From Bacteroidales bacterium (GTDB lineage Bacteria > Bacteroidota > Bacteroidia > Bacteroidales > UBA932), in NCBI GenBank assembly GCA_015060395.1, contig SUYP01000022.1, forward strand, positions 1 to 48,541: a DNA stretch of 48,541 nt. The letters are read 5' to 3'. The stretch's first letter is position 1. Each line of letters opens with the position of its first letter. The notes beneath the pieces were generated by a model. That model ran no database searches and was not told the DNA's origin. It was given only the letters and a program-made list of their open reading frames with translations. Shown piece after piece: positions 16,388 through 25,371 of the stretch. Position numbers and translations under genes: made by a program.

Positions 16388-17578
16388 ATGAAACGATTAA
16401 TATACATATTGTCCATAGTTCTGGCTGCGGTCTCATGCGCAGACATCAGGCACGTCAACCCTTACGAGGAAGGGATGCACGTGCTTACCGTCGTGTCTGA
16501 CCTTAATATTACAAGCGCCGAAGTAAGGGTCGAGGACATGAACACCGGCAGCAGATATGTGTCGCAGACCGGTGCTGACGGCACAGCGACATTCACCCTT
16601 CCGAACGGACTCTACAGGGTGACCCTCAGCGGACGCGATGGCTCGGACGTGTTCAACGCATCAGCAGACAAGGTGGTGATTTCGGGCTGGGATCATACTC
16701 TGGCACTGACTCTATCCATCTCGAAGGCCGGTTCCATCGTGATCAAGGAACTATACTGCGGAGGCTGCAAGAAGCTCCCGCAGGAAGGCGACTACCAGGC
16801 AGACCAGTACATCATCCTGCATAACAACGACTACCAGGTGCAGTATCTTGACGGAATCTGCTTCGGAACCTTGTCCCCATACAACTCGACAGGAGCCAAC
16901 CCATGGATTTCGGAAGACGGACTTCTGCCGGAATTCATCCCGCTGATCCAGGCCGTATGGCAGTTCCCTGGCGACGGAGATGACTTCCCGCTCCAGCCTG
17001 GAGAAGACGCCGTGCTATGTCTGCGTGGAGCTATAGACCATGCAGCCCAATTCCCTCTGTCAGTCAACCTCAACAGGCCGGACTACTTCGTCTGCTACAA
17101 TTCGACATACTTCGACAACACCAAATTCCACCCTGCACCGGGTAATCTGATATCACAGGACAGATATCTTGACGTGGTCATCAAGACAGGAAAGGCGAAT
17201 GCCTACACCATGTCACTGTCGTCACCTGCCGTTGTGATATTCCGCGCAGAAGGCATAACTATCCAGGACTATGTGCTCATTCCGGAGAATGTGACACCGG
17301 TTCCGGGCAACGCCGTAGACAATGTCGTAAAGGTGCCTTACGAGTGGGTGCTTGACGCTATGGAAGTATTCGACGGCAGGTCAGCAAGCAACCAGAAGCG
17401 CCTGGCGGCCTCGGCTGATGCAGGTTATGTATCCCTTTCGGACACATTCCTCGGACATACCCTCATGAGGCGTGTGGACGAAGAGGCTACGGCTCTTGCA
17501 GGTTACGAGATACTGGCAGACACAAATAACTCGCTGAACGATTTTTATGAAACCGAAAAACAGTCACTGTATGAATAG
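16388..17578 (+). CDS. DUF4876 lipoprotein
   Basis: This 396-residue lipoprotein (MKRLIYILSIVLAAVSC) has an N-terminal carboxypeptidase-like beta domain (about 35-110, with SQTGADGTATFTLPNGLYRVTL). The DUF4876 core begins IVIKELYCGGCKKLPQEGDYQ and includes ADQYIILHNND and LDGICFG. DUF4876 proteins are regular partners of TonB receptors in Bacteroidota, but their job is not known; a surface ligand-binding role is an inference. The ATG at 16388 follows a hairpin repeat and starts the signal peptide; upstream in-frame methionines precede it without a plausible signal. It overlaps the next gene by 8 nt, so they are coupled. Confidence 0.83.
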   Translation: MKRLIYILSIVLAAVSCADIRHVNPYEEGMHVLTVVSDLNITSAEVRVEDMNTGSRYVSQTGADGTATFTLPNGLYRVTLSGRDGSDVFNASADKVVISGWDHTLALTLSISKAGSIVIKELYCGGCKKLPQEGDYQADQYIILHNNDYQVQYLDGICFGTLSPYNSTGANPWISEDGLLPEFIPLIQAVWQFPGDGDDFPLQPGEDAVLCLRGAIDHAAQFPLSVNLNRPDYFVCYNSTYFDNTKFHPAPGNLISQDRYLDVVIKTGKANAYTMSLSSPAVVIFRAEGITIQDYVLIPENVTPVPGNAVDNVVKVPYEWVLDAMEVFDGRSASNQKRLAASADAGYVSLSDTFLGHTLMRRVDEEATALAGYEILADTNNSLNDFYETEKQSLYE

Positions 17579-19067
17579 GATTAGGCTCATATCAGTTCTG
17601 GGCCTGCTCCTGTGCGGCATGGCAGCGGTCTCAGCTCAAACATACGAACAGATGTTGCGGGGCAACTTCTGGAATACTTCAGGCAATGTCACCGGCATAC
17701 GCCAGGACACTGTCTCGCGCTCATACGCCGAGCTTTCGGGAAGCTATGAGGGCGGCGGATTCAGGGACACATGGCAGGCGCCTCGCGGCTGGAGCACAGG
17801 AGCTTATACCGCCAGCATACAGAACCTGGAGAAGATGTCGCTGAAGGGATCATTCGCGTTCACCCAGACGGAAGGATACGACATGTGCGGATCCATGTTC
17901 ATAAAGCCGGGATATTACCCTGTGGACATCCTGGAGTTCACCCCAGGACGCAAGACTTTGCAGACATACGCCTTTGACGGAGGCATATCATACGATGTCG
18001 CAGATGGTTGGCGCATAGGTGCGATGATGGATTTCGAATCTGCTAACATGGCCAAGAGGAAGGACCTGAGGCACTCAAACTGGAGGCTTGACATGACTGT
18101 TTCGCCTGGCTTCATGTACCACAGGGGTGATTTCGCTATAGGAGCGAACTATATATTAAGGAAGACCAGCGAGAGCGTGGAGGCCAAGCAGGTCGGCATC
18201 GCCGAATCGTCATACAACGCATTCCTTGACAAGGGTCTTATGTACGGAATCTATTCTATATGGACCGGCAGCGGGCTACATATTGAGGAGGACGGCGTAA
18301 AGGGATTCCCTGTAAAGGACCTCAGTCATGGTGCAGCGCTGCAGGCACAGTATAAGGGACTGTTTGCCGAGGTTGAGTATCTGCACACAAGCGGAACCAT
18401 CGGTGAGAAGGAGTTCGTCTGGTTCCTTTTCCCTGGCAATTCGGTTGATGTACGATTGGGATATAAACACCAAGGTCATTTCGCACGTCTTGACTTCGGA
18501 TGGAAGGCGGGCGCATTGGACGAGACCGTGCTGGAGAAGGTGACTGTCGGAGGCGTGACTACGGTCATCGGCCATGGACAGAACAGGATACAGACCCATA
18601 GCGGATGGTCGCTCAAACCTGAATATGAATATGTATCGGAGAAGGTGGAGGTGCTGGCTTCGGCTAATGTGGAGAACCATATGGAAACGGCATCTCAGAT
18701 GTACCCGTACGTATCGGCTCAGTCGCTGATGAAATATGGCGCTGATGTGCGCGTGATGACATATATGGGTCCGTTCGACCTTGCCGTCAAGGCTGGATAT
18801 GCGGGCGGAAAAGTTTCCGAAGAGGATTGGATTACATCTGAGGATTCGGGAGTACAGACATCGCCGTACAGGCTCCAGGAATGGTATGACAGGCAGATGG
18901 AATATGAGACAGCCCGGCGCATGAGCCTCGGTCTGTCGTTGAGATGGAACTTCTGGAAAGGTCTCTACGCCGAAGCGGAATGCTCATGGCTCCACGGCTT
19001 TGACCTCCAGTACATCTCCAGCCCGGACCGCTACGGTGCAACATTGAAATTAGGATATAATTTTTAA
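17571..19067 (+). CDS. DUF6850 outer-membrane beta-barrel protein
   Basis: This 498-residue protein has a signal peptide (MNRIRLISVLGLLLCGMAAVSA). Its body is rich in alternating aromatic and polar strands and ends in a C-terminal barrel strand (RYGATLKLGYNF). The pattern and operon position match the DUF6850 barrel proteins found next to DUF4876 and a TonB receptor. Function is unknown. The ATG at 17571 overlaps the DUF4876 stop by 8 nt, implying tight coupling and probably a stoichiometric complex with the receptor. A start 24 nt upstream is possible but would spoil the signal peptide. Confidence 0.78.
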   Translation: MNRIRLISVLGLLLCGMAAVSAQTYEQMLRGNFWNTSGNVTGIRQDTVSRSYAELSGSYEGGGFRDTWQAPRGWSTGAYTASIQNLEKMSLKGSFAFTQTEGYDMCGSMFIKPGYYPVDILEFTPGRKTLQTYAFDGGISYDVADGWRIGAMMDFESANMAKRKDLRHSNWRLDMTVSPGFMYHRGDFAIGANYILRKTSESVEAKQVGIAESSYNAFLDKGLMYGIYSIWTGSGLHIEEDGVKGFPVKDLSHGAALQAQYKGLFAEVEYLHTSGTIGEKEFVWFLFPGNSVDVRLGYKHQGHFARLDFGWKAGALDETVLEKVTVGGVTTVIGHGQNRIQTHSGWSLKPEYEYVSEKVEVLASANVENHMETASQMYPYVSAQSLMKYGADVRVMTYMGPFDLAVKAGYAGGKVSEEDWITSEDSGVQTSPYRLQEWYDRQMEYETARRMSLGLSLRWNFWKGLYAEAECSWLHGFDLQYISSPDRYGATLKLGYNF

Positions 19068-19079
19068 ATACATAAAACT

Positions 19080-20645
19080 ATGAAACGTTATTTCTATATG
19101 CTCGCAGCGCTCGCAATCGCAGCTTGCCAGCAGCCGGTTCAGCCTGAAATGGCTCCCGGAAAGGTTCAGGTAGAACCTGTCATCACCCGCGCGACAGAAG
19201 TGAACTTCGAGGACGGTGACCGTATCGGATTCACAATGACCAAAGTGAATGACGCAGAGGCATACGCTTCCAATGAATGCCTCACATTCGGCGGCGGAGT
19301 ATTTTCCGGCGACCTGATGTGGTATGCAGACGCTTATTCGGAGGCAGATGTATATGCATATTATCCGTATTCGGAGTCGGGTACTCCTACAGCATATTTC
19401 GCTGTTGAAGACCAGACTGACGGTATAGCAAAGGCAGACCTTATGGCTGCATCGAAGAAGGGCGTTCTCCCTACTCCTAACGCCATCACAATGGTCTTCA
19501 AGCATCTGATGACCAAACTTGTGATAAATATTGACAATCAGTCTGGCGCAGAGGTGACAGGAGTTGAAATCGGAGGATGCCGTCTGGTTACCGGACTTGA
19601 CATTTCAGAAATGGCATTGACTAAATATACTGACATTGTAATTGAAGCCGAGCCTCTGATCAAGGCATACGAAGCCACAGCAGGAAAGGTATGGCAGGCC
19701 ATCGTCATTCCTGACAAAGCAAAACTCGAAATCATTGTTAATCTCTCCAACGGCAAGAAGATCACCCAGCCTCTCGCAGAGATGACCCTCAAGTCAGGTG
19801 GTCAGTACAGCATCAATGCACGTCTGCTTCAGGATGATATGACCGTAAGCGCATCCGGCGAGATCGAGAACTGGACTGACGAGGGAGAGATCGGATTTGA
19901 AGGAGAAGGAACCACAGAGGAAATACCTGTGGAGTTCATAGAATATGACGGATATTTCGTTTATGACGGAGTGGAATACAAGACCGTGAAGCTCGCTGAC
20001 GGCAACACCTGGATGGCTGAGAACCTCCGCTTAATACCGCGCGGACGCACAGTTTCAAGCGATCCCGCAGAGGATGCCGGAATATGGTATCCTGCAGCAA
20101 ATGCAGACAAGGTTGCAGATCCCGCACTCGCTGAGACACTCGGTCTTCTCTATGATGCAGCTACAGCATTCGGCGTAGAGTCTATTACTGCAGATAATGC
20201 AGGAACATTCGAAGGCTGTCAGGGTATTTGCCCTACAGGCTGGCACATCCCTACCGTTGCCGAGATGACAGGTCTCGTCGGCCACAGTTCGAACAGCGCA
20301 CTGATCAACACTGACGGTGCATATTATGACGCAACAATCAAGGGAGCAAGCATCGCAGCTCTTGCTGAAGCAGGCTGGACCTGGCAGTTTGCAAGTATGA
20401 GGAACAAGACTTCAGTGACAGGTAAAGGCAGTTACACTGTGACCAACTACAATGGCGTCTATGGCATAATGTCATACGTGATAGGCTCGACATTGCATCA
20501 GGCCACAACTAATGAAGACGGCAGTCTCAAGAATATCCAGTACCACTACTTTATGCCTCTGTACAACGCTTCAAACGAGAAGATTTCCGTAGCATACGGC
20601 AACTTCCTTTCAGGAGCATCAGTCCGCTGCGTGAAGAACAGATAA
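19080..20645 (+). CDS. Fimbrillin-like/FISUMP domain surface lipoprotein
   Basis: This 521-residue lipoprotein (MKRYFYMLAALAIAAC) has an N-terminal fimbrillin-family half (about 30-270), recognisable from TRATEVNFEDGDRIGF, the YPYS strand and FKHLMTKLVINI. A C-terminal FISUMP (Fib_succ_major) domain follows, with YKTVKLADGNTWMAENLR, the CPTGWHIPTVAEM motif near 383 and the closing GASVRCVKN. Such proteins are surface exposed and may bind glycans or form adhesive structures. It follows the DUF6850 gene by 12 nt and ends the operon before a strong terminator. The fusion of fimbrillin-like and FISUMP modules suggests a substrate-capture partner of the receptor; this is inference. Confidence 0.85.
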   Translation: MKRYFYMLAALAIAACQQPVQPEMAPGKVQVEPVITRATEVNFEDGDRIGFTMTKVNDAEAYASNECLTFGGGVFSGDLMWYADAYSEADVYAYYPYSESGTPTAYFAVEDQTDGIAKADLMAASKKGVLPTPNAITMVFKHLMTKLVINIDNQSGAEVTGVEIGGCRLVTGLDISEMALTKYTDIVIEAEPLIKAYEATAGKVWQAIVIPDKAKLEIIVNLSNGKKITQPLAEMTLKSGGQYSINARLLQDDMTVSASGEIENWTDEGEIGFEGEGTTEEIPVEFIEYDGYFVYDGVEYKTVKLADGNTWMAENLRLIPRGRTVSSDPAEDAGIWYPAANADKVADPALAETLGLLYDAATAFGVESITADNAGTFEGCQGICPTGWHIPTVAEMTGLVGHSSNSALINTDGAYYDATIKGASIAALAEAGWTWQFASMRNKTSVTGKGSYTVTNYNGVYGIMSYVIGSTLHQATTNEDGSLKNIQYHYFMPLYNASNEKISVAYGNFLSGASVRCVKNR

Positions 20646-20668
20646 AGCACTGAAATAAAGCCTGTTAT

Positions 20669-20720
20669 GCACATAAAATAAATTTTATGCTACATAAGAT
20701 TTATTTTATGTGCTTTTTTT
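20669..20720 (+). terminator. Strong intrinsic terminator of the TonB operon
   Basis: GCACATAAAATAAA (20669-20682) pairs perfectly with TTTATTTTATGTGC (20700-20713). The inner bases TTATG/CATAA extend the stem to about 20 bp with one G-T pair around a CTA loop. Seven T residues follow at once (20714-20720). Confidence 0.92.
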
Positions 20721-20789
20721 CGTCACATTTTTCTTTTTTTTAAACGGCATCCCGTTTCTTATCGAGACCTTTAAGGCCAAAAAGAAAAT

Positions 20790-22334
20790 ATGCTGATAAA
20801 CATTCATTGCGCAAAATGCATCGGAATCGATGCAGTGCCCGTCACTGTGGAAGTAGATGTCGCTACAGGCATAGGGATACATCTGGTCGGCCTTGCCGAT
20901 GCAGCCATAAAGGAAAGTCTGCTGAGAATCGTAACCTCTCTTCAGGCATTGGGTTTCCGGATTCCGGGAAGAAAGATCGTCATCAATCTGGCTCCTGCCG
21001 ATATGCATAAAAAGGGAAGCGGATATGATCTTCCGATAGCCCTGGGCATCATAGCGGCATCCGCCCAACGCGAGCTGCCGCTTCTAGACAGATATCTTAT
21101 AATGGGAGAGTTAGGACTCGACGGCACAGTACGTGAGGTATCCGGAGCCTTGCCGACTGTGGAACTTGCAGCAAAGTATGGGATGGAAGGATGCATACTT
21201 CCACGCTCTTCCGCACTCGAAGCTTCAGAATACGGCGATATAGATGTCTATGGGGTGGAGACGATGGAGGAGGTTCTGGACATTCTGTCCGGAGATGTAG
21301 AAATGAAGGACCTTCTTGTCAAGAATGTAAAACCTGCTGTAGATGATGCCCGTCAAATTCTGACAGGAGCTATGGATTTCTCTGAAATAATAGGTCAGGA
21401 AGGGGCCAAGAGAGGATTGGAAATAGCGGCGGCAGGAGGCCACAATGCAATTCTTATCGGTGCGCCCGGATCCGGAAAGAGCTCACTGGCCAAGGCTATG
21501 GCCGGAATTCTCCCGAAAATGAATTTCGAAGAGTCGCTTCAGACGAGCAAGATATATTCTGTTTCAGGAAAGGGGAATACCCTCGGGGGACTGATGAAGC
21601 AGAGACCCTTCCGCGCTCCTCATTACAGCGCTTCAGTCGCCGCCCTCCTTGGAGGCGGATCGGATAACATCCTGCCCGGTGAAATATCATTGGCACATAA
21701 CGGCATACTCTTTATCGACGAGTTCTGTGAAGCCCCGAAAAAGGTTCTGGAAGTGCTCAGAGCACCGATGGAGGACAGGAAAGTGACAATATCACGTCTC
21801 AAATCAAAGGTCGAATATCCCGCTGATTTTATGCTTATAGCGGCAACCAACCCCTGCCCTTGCGGCTACTATGGGGAAGGAGACCGATGCAGCTGCACAC
21901 CTTCCAGACGTATCGCATATATGTCAAAGCTTTCAGGACCTATTATGGACCGCATAGACATACAGCTCTGGATGCACCCTATCGATCCGAAGAAGCTCGT
22001 AGAGCGAAGACCAGCGGAATCCAGTGCCGCCATCGCTGCCAGAGTACTGAAGGCCAGGGAGATACAGAAACAACGTTTTGCCAAAGACGGAATATTCTGC
22101 AACGCTTCGATGAACAACAGACTCATCGAAAAGCACTGCCCGCTGGATGAGGGATGCCGGCAGCTTCTGGAAAGGATAATAGAGAAAATGGGGCTTTCGG
22201 CCAGAGCCTGCTCGAGGATAATAAAGCTGGCACGGACGATTGCAGATCTAGCAGGAGCGGAAAAAATCGGTATGGAACATATCTCTGAGGCGGCCGGATA
22301 CCGTTTTCTCGACAAACGCAATATCCTGGAATAA
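20790..22334 (+). CDS. comM: YifB/ComM family Mg-chelatase-like AAA+ ATPase
   Basis: This 514-residue protein has the ComM architecture. An N-terminal ChlI-type domain (about 1-170) starts MLINIHCAKCIGIDAVPVTVEV and has GLADAAIKES. A Mg-chelatase AAA+ core follows, with Walker A GAPGSGKSS near 225, Walker B NGILFIDEF, and the cysteine-rich NPCPCGYYGEGDRCSC. A C-terminal lid has SARACSRIIKLARTIADLAG. ComM homologues are branch-migration helicases that help integrate incoming DNA during natural transformation; whether this organism is competent is unknown. The preceding terminator isolates it from the TonB operon; tsaE follows 44 nt later with its own promoter. Confidence 0.93.
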   Translation: MLINIHCAKCIGIDAVPVTVEVDVATGIGIHLVGLADAAIKESLLRIVTSLQALGFRIPGRKIVINLAPADMHKKGSGYDLPIALGIIAASAQRELPLLDRYLIMGELGLDGTVREVSGALPTVELAAKYGMEGCILPRSSALEASEYGDIDVYGVETMEEVLDILSGDVEMKDLLVKNVKPAVDDARQILTGAMDFSEIIGQEGAKRGLEIAAAGGHNAILIGAPGSGKSSLAKAMAGILPKMNFEESLQTSKIYSVSGKGNTLGGLMKQRPFRAPHYSASVAALLGGGSDNILPGEISLAHNGILFIDEFCEAPKKVLEVLRAPMEDRKVTISRLKSKVEYPADFMLIAATNPCPCGYYGEGDRCSCTPSRRIAYMSKLSGPIMDRIDIQLWMHPIDPKKLVERRPAESSAAIAARVLKAREIQKQRFAKDGIFCNASMNNRLIEKHCPLDEGCRQLLERIIEKMGLSARACSRIIKLARTIADLAGAEKIGMEHISEAAGYRFLDKRNILE

Positions 22335-22342
22335 GCCGAAGG

Positions 22343-22374
22343 TTTGGCTGGTGTGATGATTTTGCATATATTTG
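22343..22374 (+). promoter_or_regulatory. Consensus promoter of tsaE
   Basis: TTTG (22343-22346), 20 nt, then TATATTTG (22367-22374): a full match to the Bacteroidota consensus. The -7 box ends only 4 nt before the tsaE ATG (22379), so transcription would begin at or very near the start codon. Confidence 0.8.
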
Positions 22375-22378
22375 CCTT

Positions 22379-22801
22379 ATGAAACAGGAAATCATCATCA
22401 GAGATACAGCCGATCTCGAAAGAGCCGCCGCCGAATTCCTTGAAAAGATCGGCGACAACACCCTCATTGCGTTCTTTGCCCCTATGGGTTCTGGCAAGAC
22501 TACATTCACAACCGCCATCTGCAAGGTACTGGGCGTGACCGACCCTGTCGGTTCCCCTACTTTCGCCATTGTAAACGAATATATGAGAGCTGACGGAGAT
22601 CCGATGTATCATTTTGATTTCTACAGAATCAACAAGCTGTCCGAAGCCATCGAGATCGGACTCTACGACTACCTCGACAGCGGCTGCTTGTGCATAATGG
22701 AATGGCCGGAAAACATAGAGGAACTGCTTCCGGAAGAGACACTGAAGGTTTCCATAAAAGTCAATCCCGACCAATCCAGAACAGTAAGCTGGGAAGCATA
22801 G
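22379..22801 (+). CDS. tsaE: tRNA threonylcarbamoyladenosine biosynthesis ATPase TsaE
   Basis: This 140-residue P-loop protein has Walker A at APMGSGKTT (34-42), then GSPTFAIVNEY, the YHFDFYRI strand and the CIMEWPENIEELLPEE motif, all standard for TsaE. It works with TsaB and TsaD to make the universal t6A modification at position 37 of tRNAs reading ANN codons. Those partners are not nearby. A perfect promoter sits so close to the ATG that the mRNA may be leaderless. The gene converges on a lipoprotein gene with a 3-nt gap. Confidence 0.93.
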   Translation: MKQEIIIRDTADLERAAAEFLEKIGDNTLIAFFAPMGSGKTTFTTAICKVLGVTDPVGSPTFAIVNEYMRADGDPMYHFDFYRINKLSEAIEIGLYDYLDSGCLCIMEWPENIEELLPEETLKVSIKVNPDQSRTVSWEA

Positions 22802-22804
22802 GGA

Positions 22805-24007
22805 TCATTCGGAGCAGACGGAGGCTATATAGCCACAGACGTCCAGAACTTCAGTGACCCCGTCTCTCCATATAGCCGGTCTGTCACCATCGACAGAGGA
22901 CAAGCCTATATGAAGTATTCCTCCTGCGACTGCAGTGCATCTGTTTCCCATAACGGCATAACCCAAGGGCATTGTGCTCTCCTCTCCGTTTCTATATATG
23001 AGCCCGGGGCAAGTGTCATCCAAGGGATTGAACACACAGTTGACGCTTCCTCCTGAAACACAGTGTGATGCAGACAGATAACCGTCATCGAATGAGACGC
23101 AATGTCCAGGTCTGAACCAGAATGCACTTGCCAGAGATATTTCCGGAGAAGTGAACATTCCCTCCACATACAGCTGATCACCCTCACACAACATATTGAA
23201 AGTCAAAGGTCTGGAATCTTCAGGAAGAATCATTGCACTGAGACTTCCGTTATGATAAAGCACAGGCCTTGCAATACCTGTCACTGATGCTATCCAGCAT
23301 ATCTCTCCGTTGCAGGAAATTATGTCCCAGACCTTCCTGATGTCTTCACGCAGCGCCGCCTGAGAAACTCTACCGTTCGTGCAGTGATAATATCTTTCTA
23401 CCGTATCTCCTTGCGACAATACAGGCTCGGCAAAGGCAAAGCAGATGCTGTCCCTGTCATAATGCAGGCGGCCGAAACTTCTTCCGGACGAACGTTCGAG
23501 GAGTATTTCGCCATTCTTCCGATAGGTAAAGCCTTCGCCTTGGCGGGGATGTCCCAATGTATATACATCTTCCTCATCCGCAAGCATTCCACATATCATT
23601 TCACGGCCGGGATAACGTATGAGAGTCTTTCCGTCTCTTTTGATAACCGTCTCACTGTCAGTAGAATAATCAGTATATATATGACCACCGAGCATCCTGT
23701 GCATATCAGGATCGGAACTTACCTCATACCTGTCTCCAACCGGTACCTTCATCATTGGTACCCCGTCGGCAAAGACTACCAATGAACATTTGACGCTTCC
23801 CTTTTCCTTGTCGGTCCTCCAGTCATAATCCTCCGGATAATCAAAAGCCGTCACATAACAGACTTCCCTTCCTGAATCTCCTGCATTCACTCCGGGTCCG
23901 AACCATATATCCTCTCTGCCCGTATCCGGCCGCACGTCCAGATCTTCTATTCCGCAAGAGACAACCACTGCCGTAAACACCGCCAGGATCCATATTTTCC
24001 TCTTCAT
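22805..24007 (-). CDS. Propeller-like hypothetical lipoprotein
   Basis: This 400-residue protein has a lipoprotein signal (MKRKIWILAVFTAVVVSC). I do not recognise the family. A motif of aromatic/charged-x-(D/N)G followed by a hydrophobic strand recurs about every 40-50 residues: FADGVPMMKVP, KRDGKTLIRYP, YRKNGEILLER, HCTNGRVSQAAL, YHNGSLSAMILP, YRNGEESTMPLG and WRDGVTEVLDV. That spacing suits a six- to eight-bladed beta-propeller facing the outside. It is a single gene, convergent with tsaE. A purine-rich leader of more than 100 nt precedes it on its own strand. No binding partner can be inferred. Confidence 0.7.
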   Translation of the reverse strand: MKRKIWILAVFTAVVVSCGIEDLDVRPDTGREDIWFGPGVNAGDSGREVCYVTAFDYPEDYDWRTDKEKGSVKCSLVVFADGVPMMKVPVGDRYEVSSDPDMHRMLGGHIYTDYSTDSETVIKRDGKTLIRYPGREMICGMLADEEDVYTLGHPRQGEGFTYRKNGEILLERSSGRSFGRLHYDRDSICFAFAEPVLSQGDTVERYYHCTNGRVSQAALREDIRKVWDIISCNGEICWIASVTGIARPVLYHNGSLSAMILPEDSRPLTFNMLCEGDQLYVEGMFTSPEISLASAFWFRPGHCVSFDDGYLSASHCVSGGSVNCVFNPLDDTCPGLIYRNGEESTMPLGYAVMGNRCTAVAGGILHIGLSSVDGDRPAIWRDGVTEVLDVCGYIASVCSE

Positions 24008-24262
24008 CTTTTTTCACCAAAGGAAGAAAAAATACCGGCAAGTCCCGTCAATCTTCACCCCATATACCGCCTTTTCATCACCTTTTTCTTTTTCTTATCC
24101 TTTTTCAACTTTTCTTATGTCCCGACAATCTGAATGCTACGGATCATATAAAACATAAAAATGATTGAAAATACACAAGAAAGAGAAATTTCTATATGAG
24201 ATTCACCACATAAATTTTACTATCATACTGATATACACCATATTGCAAAGAGTTATCCCAAA

Positions 24263-24526
24263 TTGCAAATTCACAATTTTGTAAATAACATATTAATAAC
24301 TGAATTTGCTGAAAGAATCGGGGTTTCCTGTTCGCAGGTGAATCAGATACTCAAAGGGAAACGCCCTGTGAATACGGAATTCGCACTGCTTACCGAAGCA
24401 GCGACAGGCATCCCTGCCGACCTTCTGCTCAGAATGCAGACAAGGTACGACCGTATAAAGGCTGAAAACAAGCCCGACTTTATGGAAAAGCTGAAGAAGA
24501 TCAGAAAATTCGCAGCAGCACTTTAA
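24263..24526 (+). pseudogene. Orphan HigA-type XRE antitoxin, N-terminally shortened
   Basis: From a TTG at 24263 an 87-residue frame reads ITEFAERIGVSCSQVNQILK, then GKRPVNTEFALLTEAATGIP, then ADLLLRMQ, closing with KIRKFAAAL. This is the helix-turn-helix and C-terminus of the HigA antitoxin family of Bacteroidota. The usual first 20 or so residues, with the HPGE-type motif, are missing. The frame continues upstream only to a TGA at 24197-24199, and no ATG lies in between. No HigB toxin is found in the 255 bases before it. It overlaps the end of ispE by 4 nt. It is either a relic of a toxin-antitoxin pair or a short solitary regulator using TTG. Confidence 0.6.
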
Positions 24527-25371
24527 AGGATATCTTTCCTGTAAAGTGCAAAGAGTGCAGATCCCGATCCTGACATAGATGCATATACTGCTCCGCTGTC
24601 ATAAAGCGAGCGCTTGATGGCCGCCAGTTCGGGATATTTCGCAAATACGGTCTCCTCAAAATCATTGACAAGAAGGCCGTCCCACTCCTCTACAGGCCTT
24701 GAGAGGACATCCCTCAGCGGCATTTCCGGAAGATGGGGCCTGATGCCGCCGTATGCATCCTTTGTGGATACGGAAACTCCCTCCGGAGTCAAGACCTGAA
24801 TATCATAACCGGTAATATCTATCGGATATTCCGAAAGAATCTCCCCTCTTCCCTCACCTGTCATCGGACGGTTATATATAAAGAAGGCGCAATCGCTGCC
24901 AAGACGGGCAGCGTATGCAGCAAGCTGATGCTCCGACAGACCAAGCCCACAAAGATCGTTCAACATCTTCAAGGCAAATGCCGCATCTGCCGATCCGCCA
25001 CCAAGGCCAGCCCCCACAGGCGAGGTCTTCTCAAGGAATATCTTCACAGGAGGCATCTGATGATCTTCCGACAGAATCTGATATGCCTTGGCAGTCAGGT
25101 CCTTCAACGGGTCCCAGTCAACCCCTTCCTTACGCGCGATGGTTATCATCAGCTTCGCATCTTCAGATATGCCTTGCGCAATCATCTCCGGGCTATATCG
25201 CGCAAAAATGGAAGCGGAAGTACGGCTATAGTCGTCTCCCGTCACGATTTCCAATGTATCGTGTATTTCGAAATACGGAATAAAAAGTGTCTCGAGGTCG
25301 TGGAATCCATCCTCCCTCTTGCGCAGGACATTCAGTCCCAGGTTTATCTTGACATTCGGATGGGTTATCAT
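24523..25371 (-). CDS. ispE: 4-diphosphocytidyl-2-C-methyl-D-erythritol kinase
   Basis: This 282-residue GHMP kinase phosphorylates CDP-methylerythritol in the non-mevalonate isoprenoid pathway. Visible motifs are the substrate-binding KINLGLNVLRKREDGFHDLE at the N-terminus, the ATP-binding PVGAGLGGGSADAAFAL (118-134), LGSDCAFF and the C-terminal MSGSGSALFAL. Length is normal. Its ATG overlaps the sufD stop by 4 nt (ATGA-type coupling), so it is the last gene of the suf operon. The pairing is sensible because the later enzymes IspG and IspH need Fe-S clusters, though that link is inference. Confidence 0.95.
   Translation of the reverse strand: MITHPNVKINLGLNVLRKREDGFHDLETLFIPYFEIHDTLEIVTGDDYSRTSASIFARYSPEMIAQGISEDAKLMITIARKEGVDWDPLKDLTAKAYQILSEDHQMPPVKIFLEKTSPVGAGLGGGSADAAFALKMLNDLCGLGLSEHQLAAYAARLGSDCAFFIYNRPMTGEGRGEILSEYPIDITGYDIQVLTPEGVSVSTKDAYGGIRPHLPEMPLRDVLSRPVEEWDGLLVNDFEETVFAKYPELAAIKRSLYDSGAVYASMSGSGSALFALYRKDIL

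Noticed and set aside
24008..24262. HigB toxin gene upstream of the orphan antitoxin
   Set aside because: Read in all frames, the AT-rich stretch has several stops and no toxin-like sequence; it holds only the purine-rich leader of the minus-strand lipoprotein gene.
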